Assembly (NCBI GenBank): GCA_003166795.1
Contig: PMUS01000067.1
Coordinates: forward strand, 16,447-61,277
Direction: 5' to 3'
DNA from: Acidobacteriota bacterium
Lineage (GTDB): Bacteria; Acidobacteriota; Terriglobia; Acidiferrales; UBA7541
Length of the DNA: 44,831 bases
In this document: one piece after another, positions 26,568 through 34,454 of the stretch
How the letters are laid out: each line of letters opens with the position of its first letter
Numbering within the stretch: position 1 is the first letter of the stretch
The notes under the pieces: generated by a model
Told to the model about the DNA's origin: nothing
The model's database searches: none
What the model saw: the letters and a program-made list of their open reading frames with translations, nothing else
Made by a program: the position numbers and the translations under genes

Positions 26568-27011
26568 TCAAGACGATGCAAGCCGCGCGGTCAGGACCAG
26601 CGCGTCCTCGATCGGCGCCGAATAGTAGCGCGGCCGGCGCCCGGTTACCTCAAATCCATTGTGTTCGTAAAATCGCAGCGCAGCGAGATTGGAAGCGCGA
26701 ACCTCGAGAAAGGCTTTTTCGCCCTGAAACGTTGCGCCCCAATCGAGTGACGCTCGAAGGAGCGCCGCGCCGGTCCCGCGGTTCCTGGCGTCCGGCCGCA
26801 CCGCAAAATTCAGTATTTCCAGATCGCCCGCGACGCGGCGTGCCACGATGAACCCGGCGGCTTCGCCTTTCTCCTCGGCGACCCATCCAGTCATGTCGCC
26901 TTCCACCACGCGCGCATAATCCGGCTTGGTCCACTGCGCGATTTCCGGACACGCGGACTGTATCGCCATGATGAAAGGCAAGTCGTGCGTCTCGATCGGG
27001 CGAATGCTCAA
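26568..27011 (-). CDS. rimI: ribosomal protein S18 alanine N-acetyltransferase
   Basis: The 147-residue GNAT protein contains the acetyl-CoA-binding motif (VRPDARNRGTGAALL) and the C-terminal segment AALRFYEHNGFEVTGRRPRYY that is typical of RimI. By family it acetylates the N-terminal alanine of ribosomal protein S18. The start is TTG at 27011, overlapping the tsaB stop as TTGA (27008-27011), so it is translationally coupled to tsaB. The tsaB-rimI pair is a widely conserved arrangement, which supports both names. Other GNAT functions are possible, but the neighbour makes RimI the best call. Confidence 0.85.
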   Translation of the reverse strand: MSIRPIETHDLPFIMAIQSACPEIAQWTKPDYARVVEGDMTGWVAEEKGEAAGFIVARRVAGDLEILNFAVRPDARNRGTGAALLRASLDWGATFQGEKAFLEVRASNLAALRFYEHNGFEVTGRRPRYYSAPIEDALVLTARLASS

Positions 27012-27739
27012 GATTCCTTCGGCGCCTTCCAGTGGAGCTCTGCGTCCGTGCGCCGGACGTAGTTCGCGTCGAGAGTGAGCGAATCCACCACCTCGCCGCG
27101 TTGCGCGCGCAGACAGCCGAGTCGTCCGACATACGGCGCGAGCACGGCCGATACTTCGTCTACTCGAATCCGCCCGCCTGCGGCATGCGCCGTCTCATAT
27201 CGAGACACCGCCCCGGAAATCAGCGCGGGCGCGGGAGTCGCGATTGCGTAGTCGGAGCCACCACCTTGCGCGTGCAACGACTCGATGAACTCTTCCGGCG
27301 TCATAACGCACTCTTCGCCCTCGAGTGCCAATCGGTTTTCACCAGGTTCGGCCGTTCGCCGATATCTTCCAAAATAAACTTGTCCGCGATGGGCATCGAG
27401 GACCGGTACTACCAGCGACAATCCCGAATGCGATTGCGTCGCCACAGCTTCGAGCCCGCTAACTGCCGCGATTGGCTTGCCGTAAACCTCCGCCCAGCCT
27501 TTCACCGCCGCCAGTCCCACTCGCAGCCCTGTGAACGAGCCCGGACCTGCCGCCACCGCGAAAAGATCGAATTCTTCAAGGCGCAGCGAGAGCTCCTTCA
27601 AGAGGAATTCGAGGTGGCGAAACATACGCGAAGAATAAATCTCGTCGGTCCAGGTCGAAACGGTCCCGATCACTTTTTCGTCGCGCAACACCGCCAGGCT
27701 TCCGGCAGGCGAGGAAGTATCGAGGGCGAGCGTCAGCAC
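27008..27739 (-). CDS. tsaB: tRNA threonylcarbamoyladenosine biosynthesis protein TsaB
   Basis: The 243-residue protein shows the ASKHA-type start LALDTSSPAGSLAVL and the signature VAAGPGSFTGLRVGLAAVKG of TsaB. With TsaD and TsaE, TsaB forms the complex that makes t6A at position 37 of ANN-decoding tRNAs. The start is GTG at 27739. A perfect TATAAT hexamer lies just upstream on the minus strand, leaving seven bases before the GTG. The stop overlaps the rimI start. An insertion-like loop (YRRTAEPGENRLALEGEECV) is longer than in E. coli. Confidence 0.92.
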   Translation of the reverse strand: MLTLALDTSSPAGSLAVLRDEKVIGTVSTWTDEIYSSRMFRHLEFLLKELSLRLEEFDLFAVAAGPGSFTGLRVGLAAVKGWAEVYGKPIAAVSGLEAVATQSHSGLSLVVPVLDAHRGQVYFGRYRRTAEPGENRLALEGEECVMTPEEFIESLHAQGGGSDYAIATPAPALISGAVSRYETAHAAGGRIRVDEVSAVLAPYVGRLGCLRAQRGEVVDSLTLDANYVRRTDAELHWKAPKES

Positions 27740-27746
27740 GTGCCCG

Positions 27747-27752
27747 ATTATA
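27747..27752 (-). promoter_or_regulatory. candidate -10 element of tsaB giving a near-leaderless transcript
   Basis: TATAAT on the minus strand ends seven bases before the tsaB GTG codon, so transcription would start at or next to the start codon. No good -35 hexamer is visible (GCAGTT at 17 bp spacing). Confidence 0.4.
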
Positions 27753-27830
27753 GGGCAATCGCCCTGCCAAACTGCCCCAAAAACACCCTATTCCGCCAAC
27801 TTTGATCCTGTACGATTTGATGGGATTAGC

Positions 27831-27860
27831 TTGACGCCGTCGCTCGCATAAGCCTAAGAT
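27831..27860 (+). promoter_or_regulatory. candidate sigma-70-type promoter of carD
   Basis: TTGACG (27831-27836) and TAAGAT (27855-27860) are separated by 18 bp, followed 35 bp downstream by the carD start with GGAGG at 27879-27883. Confidence 0.45.
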
Positions 27861-27894
27861 TTGAAGACGCAGTTCGGGGGAGGAACTCAGACTC

Positions 27895-28416
27895 ATGGAC
27901 TTCAAGCTAGGCGAGAAAGTCGTGTATCCGAACCATGGTGTGGGGCTTATCGAACAGATTAGTTTTGGCAATGTGAACGGCAGATCAGAACGCTTTTACA
28001 TGTTGCGGATTCTTTCGAGTGGCTTGAAGGTGATGGTGCCTCAGGCGAATATCGAAAGCGTGGGGTTGCGACCCATTATCCGCTCAACCCAAGCCGGCGC
28101 AGTTCTTTCCTATCTTGAAAAGGGCCGCTCAGCATCTCATCACGATTGGAAACACCGCTTCAAAGAAAATTCGGACCGCATGCGCACAGGTTCGCTGATG
28201 GAAGTTGCCGCCGTGCTGAAGGGTCTCGTTGCCCTCAGCAGGACCAAGCCGCTCTCCTTCCGCGAAAAAAAGATGCTCGAACGCGCGAAGTATCTTCTCG
28301 TGAGCGAGCTGGCCACGGTGCGCAACACGACCGAACAGACGGTGGAAACCAACATCGTTCGTGCACTGGCAAAAGCCAAGCTCCAGATGCCGGAAGCGAC
28401 CGCGGTACCTGAATAG
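27895..28416 (+). CDS. carD: CarD/CdnL-family transcription regulator
   Basis: The 173-residue protein starts with the RNA-polymerase-interacting domain (FKLGEKVVYPNHGVGLIEQI, then YMLRILSSGLKVMVP) that binds the RNA polymerase beta subunit, and continues with an all-helical C-terminal domain (SLMEVAAVLKGLVALSR...SFREKKMLERAKYLLVSELA). Both parts match CarD/CdnL proteins, which stabilise open promoter complexes, especially at rRNA genes, and are essential in several bacteria. The length is normal. A promoter-like TTGACG/TAAGAT pair lies upstream and a strong terminator lies 26 bp after the stop, so it is probably monocistronic. Confidence 0.93.
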   Translation: MDFKLGEKVVYPNHGVGLIEQISFGNVNGRSERFYMLRILSSGLKVMVPQANIESVGLRPIIRSTQAGAVLSYLEKGRSASHHDWKHRFKENSDRMRTGSLMEVAAVLKGLVALSRTKPLSFREKKMLERAKYLLVSELATVRNTTEQTVETNIVRALAKAKLQMPEATAVPE

Positions 28417-28442
28417 TTTTTTCATTATCTCGTTCGATCTGA

Positions 28443-28483
28443 ACCGGGCGCAATCCGAAGGGGTTGTGCCCGGTGCTGTTTTT
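28443..28483 (+). terminator. rho-independent terminator after carD
   Basis: ACCGGGCGCAA (28443-28453) pairs with TTGTGCCCGGT (28464-28474) over 11 bp with one G-U pair, followed within four bases by TTTTT. The 203 bp gap to hrcA holds only this and the hrcA promoter. Confidence 0.8.
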
Positions 28484-28561
28484 GGGCCGCGGGCGCCGGG
28501 AGGTGCCCGTGTAGTGCCTGCAATGATGTTCCTTCCCCGCGCGTTTTCGTTCGCAGCGAAG

Positions 28562-28590
28562 TTGACGCCGCTCCCCGCGCCGTTTAGAAT
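28562..28590 (+). promoter_or_regulatory. candidate sigma-70-type promoter of the hrcA-grpE-dnaJ operon
   Basis: TTGACG (28562-28567) and TAGAAT (28585-28590) have the ideal 17 bp spacer and lie 30 bp before the hrcA start. No CIRCE inverted repeat (TTAGCACTC-N9-GAGTGCTAA) accompanies it. Confidence 0.65.
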
Positions 28591-28619
28591 TTTATTTTGG
28601 GAATGATTCATAGGAATCC

Positions 28620-29669
28620 ATGAGCCCTACAGTCCTGCAACAGAAGCGGCACCAGCAGATTCTGACCGATGTGGTCCGCGAGTATATCGAGACGGGCGAG
28701 CCCGTTTCTTCGCGCAGCGTCGCGCACCGCCACGTCGAGCCGCTGAGCTCCGCGACGGTTCGCAATGTAATGGCCGATCTCGAGGGAGAGGGCTATCTGT
28801 ACCAGCCGCACACATCCGCCGGCCGCGTTCCCACCGCTGCGGCGTACCGGTTCTTCGTCGAGCAGGTCACCGCGCAGGCTACCGCAAGCCCCGAAGACCG
28901 CCAGTGGATTCGCCGCGAACTCGCCGCGGCGCAGACGCCAGAAGCGGTGATGGAGCGCGCGAGCCATGTCCTCGCCGCGGTTTCGCGTGGGTTGGGAATT
29001 TTTATTTCGCCGCCGCTGGCGAGCAGCGTCGTCGAACATGTGCGATTTCTGCTCGTTCCGGATCGCCGCGTGCTCGTCGTGCTCGTCACCACGGGCGGCG
29101 TCACTCGCGACAAGGTGATTCATCCCGAGCGCGCTTTCAGCCAGGAAGATCTCGACCGCATCGCCACCCACCTCAACCGCCATTACGTCGGCTGGACGCT
29201 CGCGGCTATGCGTGCTGATCTTCGCGCCCAAGTCGAGCGCGATCGTGAGCAATATGGCCGCATCGCCGGCGACGCGCTGATGCTCTGCGATCCCACCGTT
29301 CTCGGCGAAAGCACCGAGCGGCGAATTTACGTCGAAGGCGCCGCGCAAATGGCCTCCGCCGTCGAATTCACCAATCAGGAACAGTTGCGGGAACTGCTCG
29401 AAGCCATCGAGGAGAAGGACCGCCTTATCGCCCTCCTCAGCGGTTGCATCGAGGCGCCCGAGCCGGTGCACGTCGAGCTCGGCCTCGACAAGATGTCGAA
29501 CGCGGGAAAACATCTGGCGCTCGTCTCCGCATCGTATTCCAATAAGGACCAGGTGGGAGCGCTCGGAATTCTGGCGCCCATGCGCATGCACTATGAGCGC
29601 GTGATCACCGCCGTTGCTTTCATGGCACAGTTTTTCTCCGAAAACTCTGACGAACCGAAAAACCCTTGA
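28620..29669 (+). CDS. hrcA: heat-inducible transcription repressor HrcA
   Basis: The 349-residue protein begins with a winged-helix domain (QILTDVVREYIETGEPVSS, then SSATVRNVMADLEGEGYLYQPHTSAGRVPT), the most conserved part of HrcA, and continues with the GAF-like dimerisation region and a C-terminal GILAPMRMHYERVITAV motif. By family it represses groESL and dnaK operons by binding CIRCE, with GroEL as its thermosensor partner. AGGA precedes the ATG. It is followed, with a TTGA overlap, by grpE and then dnaJ; dnaK is not in the window. No CIRCE site was found here, so this operon may not be autoregulated by HrcA. Confidence 0.95.
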   Translation: MSPTVLQQKRHQQILTDVVREYIETGEPVSSRSVAHRHVEPLSSATVRNVMADLEGEGYLYQPHTSAGRVPTAAAYRFFVEQVTAQATASPEDRQWIRRELAAAQTPEAVMERASHVLAAVSRGLGIFISPPLASSVVEHVRFLLVPDRRVLVVLVTTGGVTRDKVIHPERAFSQEDLDRIATHLNRHYVGWTLAAMRADLRAQVERDREQYGRIAGDALMLCDPTVLGESTERRIYVEGAAQMASAVEFTNQEQLRELLEAIEEKDRLIALLSGCIEAPEPVHVELGLDKMSNAGKHLALVSASYSNKDQVGALGILAPMRMHYERVITAVAFMAQFFSENSDEPKNP

Positions 29670-30265
29670 GCGACCACAAAGACAAAGATCGAAAACCGAC
29701 TCCTATTTCTCGCGACGAGGATTCGGCGCAGGAACGCGCAGCCGAGCGCCACGCTGAAGCAGGCGCCGAGTCCGCTCCCGATGAGCTCTCGAAGCTCCTC
29801 GCCGAAAAGCAGGAGCTGATGAACACGCTCGTCCGCCGTCAGGCGGATTTTGAAAACTACCGGAAGCGCGTTGAGAAGGAGCGTCAGCAGGATCGCCATC
29901 GCGGCGTTGAGTCGCTGGTCGAGCACATTCTTCCGGTGCTTGACACGTTCGACCGCGCGCTCGCCGGCCAGAACGATTCCGCCACCGCCGAATATCGCAA
30001 GGGTTTCGAACTGATCCGCCGCCAGCTGTGGGAGGCGCTTGCGAAGCAGGGTCTTTCGCGAATTGAATCGGTGGGCCAGGAATTTAATCCGCATATTCAC
30101 CACGCCATCGAGAGCGTGGAGACGTCCGAGCACTCCGACGGCACCGTCATCAGCGAAATGCAGCCCGGCTATTTGTTTCACGATCGCGTGCTGCGGCCGG
30201 CGATGGTCCGCGTGGCCAGCGCGCCGGAGCCGAAGTCCGCGCACGCCTCCAAGCGCGAACACTAG
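29666..30265 (+). CDS. grpE: nucleotide exchange factor GrpE
   Basis: The start is TTG 29666, overlapping the hrcA stop codon as TTGA, with no Shine-Dalgarno, so it is probably translated by coupling. The 199 residues contain a charged N-terminal region, the long dimer helix (LLAEKQELMNTLVRRQADFENYRKR) and the beta-wing signature ending in FNPHIHHAIESVETSEHSDGTV...PGYLFHDRVLRPAMVRVA. GrpE releases ADP from DnaK so that substrate is freed. The C-terminal 15 residues are basic and not conserved. It lies 33 bp before dnaJ. Confidence 0.95.
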   Translation: MSDHKDKDRKPTPISRDEDSAQERAAERHAEAGAESAPDELSKLLAEKQELMNTLVRRQADFENYRKRVEKERQQDRHRGVESLVEHILPVLDTFDRALAGQNDSATAEYRKGFELIRRQLWEALAKQGLSRIESVGQEFNPHIHHAIESVETSEHSDGTVISEMQPGYLFHDRVLRPAMVRVASAPEPKSAHASKREH

Positions 30266-30298
30266 GCGCCGTCAGCTTTGCTTTTCTGAAAGGGCACC

Positions 30299-31444
30299 AT
30301 GGCGTCCGATACGCAGTCTGACTTTTACGTGGTTCTCGGCGTCGAGCGCGACGCTTCCGCCGACCAGATTAAGTCTGCCTATCGCAAAGCCGCGCTCAAA
30401 TGGCATCCCGACCGCAATCCCGAAAATAAAGAGGAAGCCGAGATCAATTTCCGCATGGCCTCGGAGGCCTATAGCGTCCTTTCCGATCCGCAGAAGCGTC
30501 CGGTGTACGACCGCTTCGGACATGCTGGACTCGCCGGCCGAGGATTCGAGGGCGGCGGCTTCAACTCCGTAATCTTCGAGGAATTCCACGACATTCTCGG
30601 TGATCTCTTCGGCTTCGACCAGGCCTTTGGCGGCAGCGGCCGCCGGGCGCGCGGCGCCGCCCGCGGCCAGCGTGGCGCCGATCTGCGCTACGACATGTCG
30701 CTTAGTTTTGAGGATGCTGCCACCGGCGTAAGCACGAAGATCCGCCTCGTGCGCCGCGAAAATTGCGAATCCTGCAAGGGGACTGGCGCCAAACCCGGCA
30801 GCGGCATGGCTGCTTGCAAGACTTGCGGCGGTCGCGGCCAGATGGCTTACCAGCAGGGATTCTTTTCGATCACGCGCACTTGCCCCGCGTGCCAGGGCGC
30901 GGGTCAGGTGATCCGCGAGGCTTGCGAAACCTGCCGCGGCCAGGCGCGCATCGAACGCGAACGCACGCTCGAAGTCGGCGTGCCCGCCGGAGTGGATTCC
31001 GGCACGCGCCTGCGCATGTCTGGCCAGGGCGAGCCCGGTACGAATGGAGGTCCCGCCGGAGATCTCTATATTTTCCTCGAAGTTAAGGAGCATCCGTTCT
31101 TCGAGCGTCGCGGCGCTGATCTTTACTGTACGATTCCTGTCAGCTTTCCTCAGGCCGCGCTGGGCGGGAAGATCAAGATTCCCACGCTGCAGGGCGAAGC
31201 CGACTTCGAAATTCCCGAGAGCACGCAGTCCGGCCAGATTTTCCGGCAAAAAGGCAAAGGGCTCGCGAATCCGCACGGAGGCCGCGGCGATCTCTACATC
31301 AACATACGTGTCGTGATTCCGTCGAAGTTGTCTCGCGACCAGCGCCGCGCGCTCGAACAACTTGGCCAGACCATGAAAGTCGAAAACAAGCCCGCCGACC
31401 GCTCCTCCAGCTTCTTCGATAAAGTAAAAGATATCTTCGGATAA
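30299..31444 (+). CDS. dnaJ: molecular chaperone DnaJ
   Basis: The 381-residue protein has the J domain with its HPD motif (KWHPDRNPE, near residues 40-48), a Gly/Phe-rich linker, four zinc-finger repeats (CESCKGTG, CKTCGGRG, CPACQGAG and a variant CETCRGQA whose last glycine is lost), and the substrate-binding C-terminal domain. It is therefore a type I DnaJ (Hsp40), which delivers clients to DnaK and stimulates its ATPase. AAGGG before the ATG supports the start. It is the third gene of the hrcA-grpE-dnaJ cluster; the following rsmE gene is separated by 219 bp of repeats, so it may have its own promoter. Confidence 0.95.
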   Translation: MASDTQSDFYVVLGVERDASADQIKSAYRKAALKWHPDRNPENKEEAEINFRMASEAYSVLSDPQKRPVYDRFGHAGLAGRGFEGGGFNSVIFEEFHDILGDLFGFDQAFGGSGRRARGAARGQRGADLRYDMSLSFEDAATGVSTKIRLVRRENCESCKGTGAKPGSGMAACKTCGGRGQMAYQQGFFSITRTCPACQGAGQVIREACETCRGQARIERERTLEVGVPAGVDSGTRLRMSGQGEPGTNGGPAGDLYIFLEVKEHPFFERRGADLYCTIPVSFPQAALGGKIKIPTLQGEADFEIPESTQSGQIFRQKGKGLANPHGGRGDLYINIRVVIPSKLSRDQRRALEQLGQTMKVENKPADRSSSFFDKVKDIFG

Positions 31445-31485
31445 AATCCCGAATGCCGGGTTACCTGAGCAAGTAGCACGGTTTT

Positions 31486-31534
31486 GTAGGGGCGCAGTCC
31501 GCCGCGACGGAAGTCCGCCATGGATGTTTGGCAA
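31486..31534 (+). repeat. dispersed repeat, type B (copy 2)
   Basis: It shares the first 20 bp exactly with the copy at 24124 and ends GATGTTTGGCAA. It lies in the gap after dnaJ. Confidence 0.7.
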
Positions 31535-31581
31535 TGAATTGCCCATTCGTGTTGCGCGCCCGCCATTGGCTCTGGTTTCGT

Positions 31582-31626
31582 CCTCTGCCTCCTTTCCATC
31601 CTTTGCCTCCTCTGCATCCTTTGTCT
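31582..31626 (+). repeat. 9-bp-period pyrimidine tract (type D, copy 1)
   Basis: Five consecutive 9 bp units (CCTCTGCCT, CCTTTCCAT, CCTTTGCCT, CCTCTGCAT, CCTTTGTCT) lie 37 bp upstream of rsmE. The same YTGCNTCCT consensus recurs at 32444-32470 and, on the other strand, at 41179-41223. Confidence 0.75.
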
Positions 31627-31663
31627 TCAGCTGTTTCCTCCTCCTCGCGTTACAATCCCAACC

Positions 31664-32416
31664 ATGCGCCGCCGTTTCTTCGTCGATCGCTTCGAATCGA
31701 ACTCTGCCAATCTTCACGGTGACGCCGCTGAACATCTCGGCCGTGTCCTTCGCGCCGAGCTTGGCCAGCTCTACGAGCTCAGCGACGGCCAGCGCGTCTG
31801 GCTCGCCAAAATCGAGCGCGTGGCGCTCTCAAAGCGCGGCGACAATCGCATCGAGTTCGCTCTGGTCGAACCGCTCCCAGCCCGCGAGCCGGTGCTGAAG
31901 ATCGAACTCCTCCTCTCACTCGTCAAATTCGACCGCTTCGAATGGTGCATCGAGAAGGCCACGGAACTCGGCGCAAGCGAGATCATTCCCCTCGCCGCCG
32001 CGCGCACCGACAAGCCGCTCGCAGCCGCTGCGGCAAAGCGCCTCGCGCGCTGGGAGAAAATCATCCTCGAATCCGCGCAGCAGTCCCGCCGCCTGCGCCC
32101 GCCGGCTATGAACGTTCCTGTCGCCCCGGAAAAAGCCTTCATCGAATCCTCAGCCAGCCCCAAAATCCTGCTCTCCGAAAAGCAAGACGTGCCTTCGCTC
32201 CGCGAAATCCTCAAAAGTCCATTGCCAATCGCGTCCTCCGCCCGCCCCATCGTGGTCGCGCTCGCCATCGGCCCCGAGGGCGGCTGGACGGACTCCGAAA
32301 TCGCCTCCGCTCGCGCTGCAGGCTTCATCGAAGCATCTCTCGGCGAAAACATTCTGCGCACCGAAACCGCCGTTCTCGCTTCCATGGCCATTCTAGGCTT
32401 CGCTCTCGCCGGATGA
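31664..32416 (+). CDS. rsmE: 16S rRNA m3U1498 methyltransferase RsmE
   Basis: The 250-residue protein has an N-terminal PUA-like part (RRRFFVDRFESNSANLHGDAAEHLGRVLR) and a C-terminal SPOUT methyltransferase knot with the motifs IALAIGPEGGWTDSE-like (VVALAIGPEGGWTDSE) and LGENILRTETAVLASMAIL that bind S-adenosylmethionine. By family it methylates U1498 of 16S rRNA in the assembled 30S subunit. No Shine-Dalgarno precedes the ATG; instead a 9-bp-period pyrimidine tract ends 37 bp upstream. Genes for rsmE next to dnaJ are seen in many bacteria, which agrees with this order. Confidence 0.93.
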   Translation: MRRRFFVDRFESNSANLHGDAAEHLGRVLRAELGQLYELSDGQRVWLAKIERVALSKRGDNRIEFALVEPLPAREPVLKIELLLSLVKFDRFEWCIEKATELGASEIIPLAAARTDKPLAAAAAKRLARWEKIILESAQQSRRLRPPAMNVPVAPEKAFIESSASPKILLSEKQDVPSLREILKSPLPIASSARPIVVALAIGPEGGWTDSEIASARAAGFIEASLGENILRTETAVLASMAILGFALAG

Positions 32417-32443
32417 ACCGCCGCCGTCCGAGGAACGCGCGTT

Positions 32444-32470
32444 TTTCTGCCTCCTTTGCCTCCGCTTTGT
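32444..32470 (+). repeat. 9-bp-period pyrimidine tract (type D, copy 2, short)
   Basis: Units TTTCTGCCT, CCTTTGCCT and CCGCTTTGT lie between rsmE and lepB. It is a shortened version of the tract upstream of rsmE. Confidence 0.55.
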
Positions 32471-32483
32471 CGGCGTGGTATAA

Positions 32484-33101
32484 ATGAAATTGCACAGCAT
32501 GCAGGATGATCCTCAACTCGGCTCGCCGGTCCCGCCCGAAAAAGCGTCTCTTCCTCCATTGAGGCGGGAGCTGCGCAGTTGGACCCGCGACCTCGCCGTC
32601 GCCCTTGGCCTGGCCATCGTCATCATGATTTTTCTCTACCAGCCGGTGAAGGTCGAAGGGACCAGCATGAATCCGCTCCTCTCGGATCAGGAGCGCATCT
32701 TCATCAACAAATTTATCTATCGCTTTGAGCCAATCGAGCGCGGCGATGTCATCGTCTTCTGGTATCCTCTGGATCGCTCGAAGTCATTCATCAAACGCGT
32801 GGTGGCCCTGCCGGGAGAAATGATTGAGATTCGCGCCGGTAACGTGTACGTGAATGGCAGGGAACTCCCGGACCAATATGTTCCGGCCGGCTATCTCGAC
32901 GGATCGAACTATGCTGCGCGGCGCATTCCGCCGGGCGAGTATTTCGTGATGGGCGATCATCGCGATAGCTCGAACGACTCGCGCGTTTTCGGTTCGGTTC
33001 CGCGGCAATACATTTACGGCAAAGCGGTGTTCGCGTACTGGCCCGTGGACCACTTTGGGTCGCTCACTTCGTCTTCAACCGTGAGCGCGGCATCGAGATG
33101 A
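32484..33101 (+). CDS. lepB: signal peptidase I
   Basis: The 205-residue protein has one N-terminal membrane segment (DLAVALGLAIVIMIFLYQP), the catalytic serine S61 in EGTSMNPLL and the general base K104 in SFIKRVVALPGE, plus the box E motif GDHRDSSNDSR. These define type I signal peptidase, which cleaves Sec signal peptides on the outer face of the cytoplasmic membrane. The start is ATG 32484 without a clear Shine-Dalgarno; ATG 32499 (MQDDP) is an alternative. The stop TGA at 33099-33101 lies 18 bp before the carA start, so the two genes are probably co-transcribed. Confidence 0.95.
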   Translation: MKLHSMQDDPQLGSPVPPEKASLPPLRRELRSWTRDLAVALGLAIVIMIFLYQPVKVEGTSMNPLLSDQERIFINKFIYRFEPIERGDVIVFWYPLDRSKSFIKRVVALPGEMIEIRAGNVYVNGRELPDQYVPAGYLDGSNYAARRIPPGEYFVMGDHRDSSNDSRVFGSVPRQYIYGKAVFAYWPVDHFGSLTSSSTVSAASR

Positions 33102-33119
33102 CATCTTCTGGAGGACACA

Positions 33120-34367
33120 CTGAACGAGTCCCCCGCAGGTCGCGCGACGCTCGCGCTCGAGGACGGAAGAGTATTTAACGGTCGTGCGGCGGGCGCTCGC
33201 ATCCGTCGTGGCGGCGAAGTCGTTTTTAATACCAGCCTCACTGGTTATCAGGAAGTATTCACCGATCCCAGCTACTCCGGTCAGATCGTCTGCCTGACCT
33301 ATCCCCACATCGGAAACGTGGGCACCAACCTCGATGATGAGGAATCCGGGAAGCCCTACATCGAAGGGCTGATCGTCCGCGAATTCTCGGCGCTCGCTTC
33401 CAACTGGCGCTCCAGCGAAACCGCGCAGGCTTATCTCGAGCGTCACGGCGTCCCGGTCATTGGAGACATTGATACGCGCGCGCTCGTGCGCCATCTGCGG
33501 GAAGTCGGCGCGCTGCGTGGCATCCTTTCGACCGATGACACACCCGCCGATCAGTTGATCGCGGAGGCTCGCGCGCTCCCGACGATGGCGGGCCTGGAAC
33601 TCGCCGGCCGCGTCACCACCGCGAAAAAATACGAATGGACGAAGGGCTCGATTGAGCTCACCGCACCGATTGCCCACGCAGCCGTGGCTTCGAAAGGGAA
33701 CGGTGTACCCGCGGGCGCGGGTAGTTTGGGGACTCGGAGCTTCGCCTCCGAAAGATCCGCCCAGGTGAAGAAAGGTGCTTTAGCGCCTGAGGAACGCCGC
33801 CATCGCGTCGTCGCCTATGATTTCGGCATCAAGCAGAATATCCTGCGGCTCCTGGTAGATTATGGCTGCGACGTTACCGTCGTTCCGGCGAGGACCTCCG
33901 CCGAAGACATTCTCGCGCACAAGCCGAACGGTGTCTTTCTCTCGAATGGGCCGGGCGATCCCGAGCCGGTCACGTACGCCGTCGCGAATATCAAGAAACT
34001 CCTCGGCCGCGTGCCAATCTTCGGCATCTGCCTCGGCCATCAACTCTGCGGCTTGGCTCTCGGCGGCAAGACATTCAAATTGAAATTCGGCCATCATGGC
34101 TCGAATCACCCGGTGAAGAATCTGCGCACGCAAAAAGTCGAAATCACCGCCCAGAATCACGGTTTCTGCGTGGACCCGGAATCGCTCCCATCGAGCGATG
34201 TCGAGGTCACGCACGTGAACCTCAACGATCACACTAACGAAGGCATGCGCCATCGCTCGCTTCCGCTTTTCAGCGTCCAGTATCATCCCGAGGCCTCGCC
34301 CGGCCCGCACGACGCCCGCTACCTGTTTGACGATTTCATCGCGATGATGAAGGACGCCGCGCGATGA
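33120..34367 (+). CDS. carA: carbamoyl-phosphate synthase small (glutaminase) subunit, CTG start
   Basis: The reading frame is open from the lepB stop, and the conserved N-terminal domain ([33 protein letters not shown]) begins right after CTG 33120, which has GGAGG five bases upstream. No ATG, GTG or TTG lies in frame before GTG 33318, which would delete ~66 conserved residues, so CTG is the likely start. The 415-residue protein keeps the class I glutaminase triad: Cys in FGICLGHQL, and His and Glu in [11 protein letters not shown]. It supplies ammonia from glutamine to CarB for arginine and pyrimidine synthesis. The linker between its two domains is about 33 residues longer than in E. coli (33706-33788, see the hairpin insertion). 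carB follows after a 505 bp insertion. Confidence 0.93.
   Translation: MNESPAGRATLALEDGRVFNGRAAGARIRRGGEVVFNTSLTGYQEVFTDPSYSGQIVCLTYPHIGNVGTNLDDEESGKPYIEGLIVREFSALASNWRSSETAQAYLERHGVPVIGDIDTRALVRHLREVGALRGILSTDDTPADQLIAEARALPTMAGLELAGRVTTAKKYEWTKGSIELTAPIAHAAVASKGNGVPAGAGSLGTRSFASERSAQVKKGALAPEERRHRVVAYDFGIKQNILRLLVDYGCDVTVVPARTSAEDILAHKPNGVFLSNGPGDPEPVTYAVANIKKLLGRVPIFGICLGHQLCGLALGGKTFKLKFGHHGSNHPVKNLRTQKVEITAQNHGFCVDPESLPSSDVEVTHVNLNDHTNEGMRHRSLPLFSVQYHPEASPGPHDARYLFDDFIAMMKDAAR
33706..33788. repeat. in-frame hairpin-rich insertion inside carA
   Basis: Three hairpins follow one another within the coding sequence: TACCCG...CGGGTA (33706-33723), TCGGAG...CTCCGA (33734-33751) and AGGTGC...GCGCCT (33773-33788, one G-U pair). 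They encode the extra ~33 residues in the linker before VVAYDFG. The segment is probably a repeat that has been inserted and kept the frame. Confidence 0.6.
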
Positions 34368-34454
34368 GGAGTGAGGGGGGTGGACGCGCAGCAGAGTCGT
34401 TGACAAAGCCGGCGCCAATACTGCGCCCAACCCAGAAGCCAAAAATAGGCAACC

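Noticed and set aside
30272-31735. 487-residue open frame opposite dnaJ
   Set aside because: Shadow of dnaJ; no ribosome binding site or domain.
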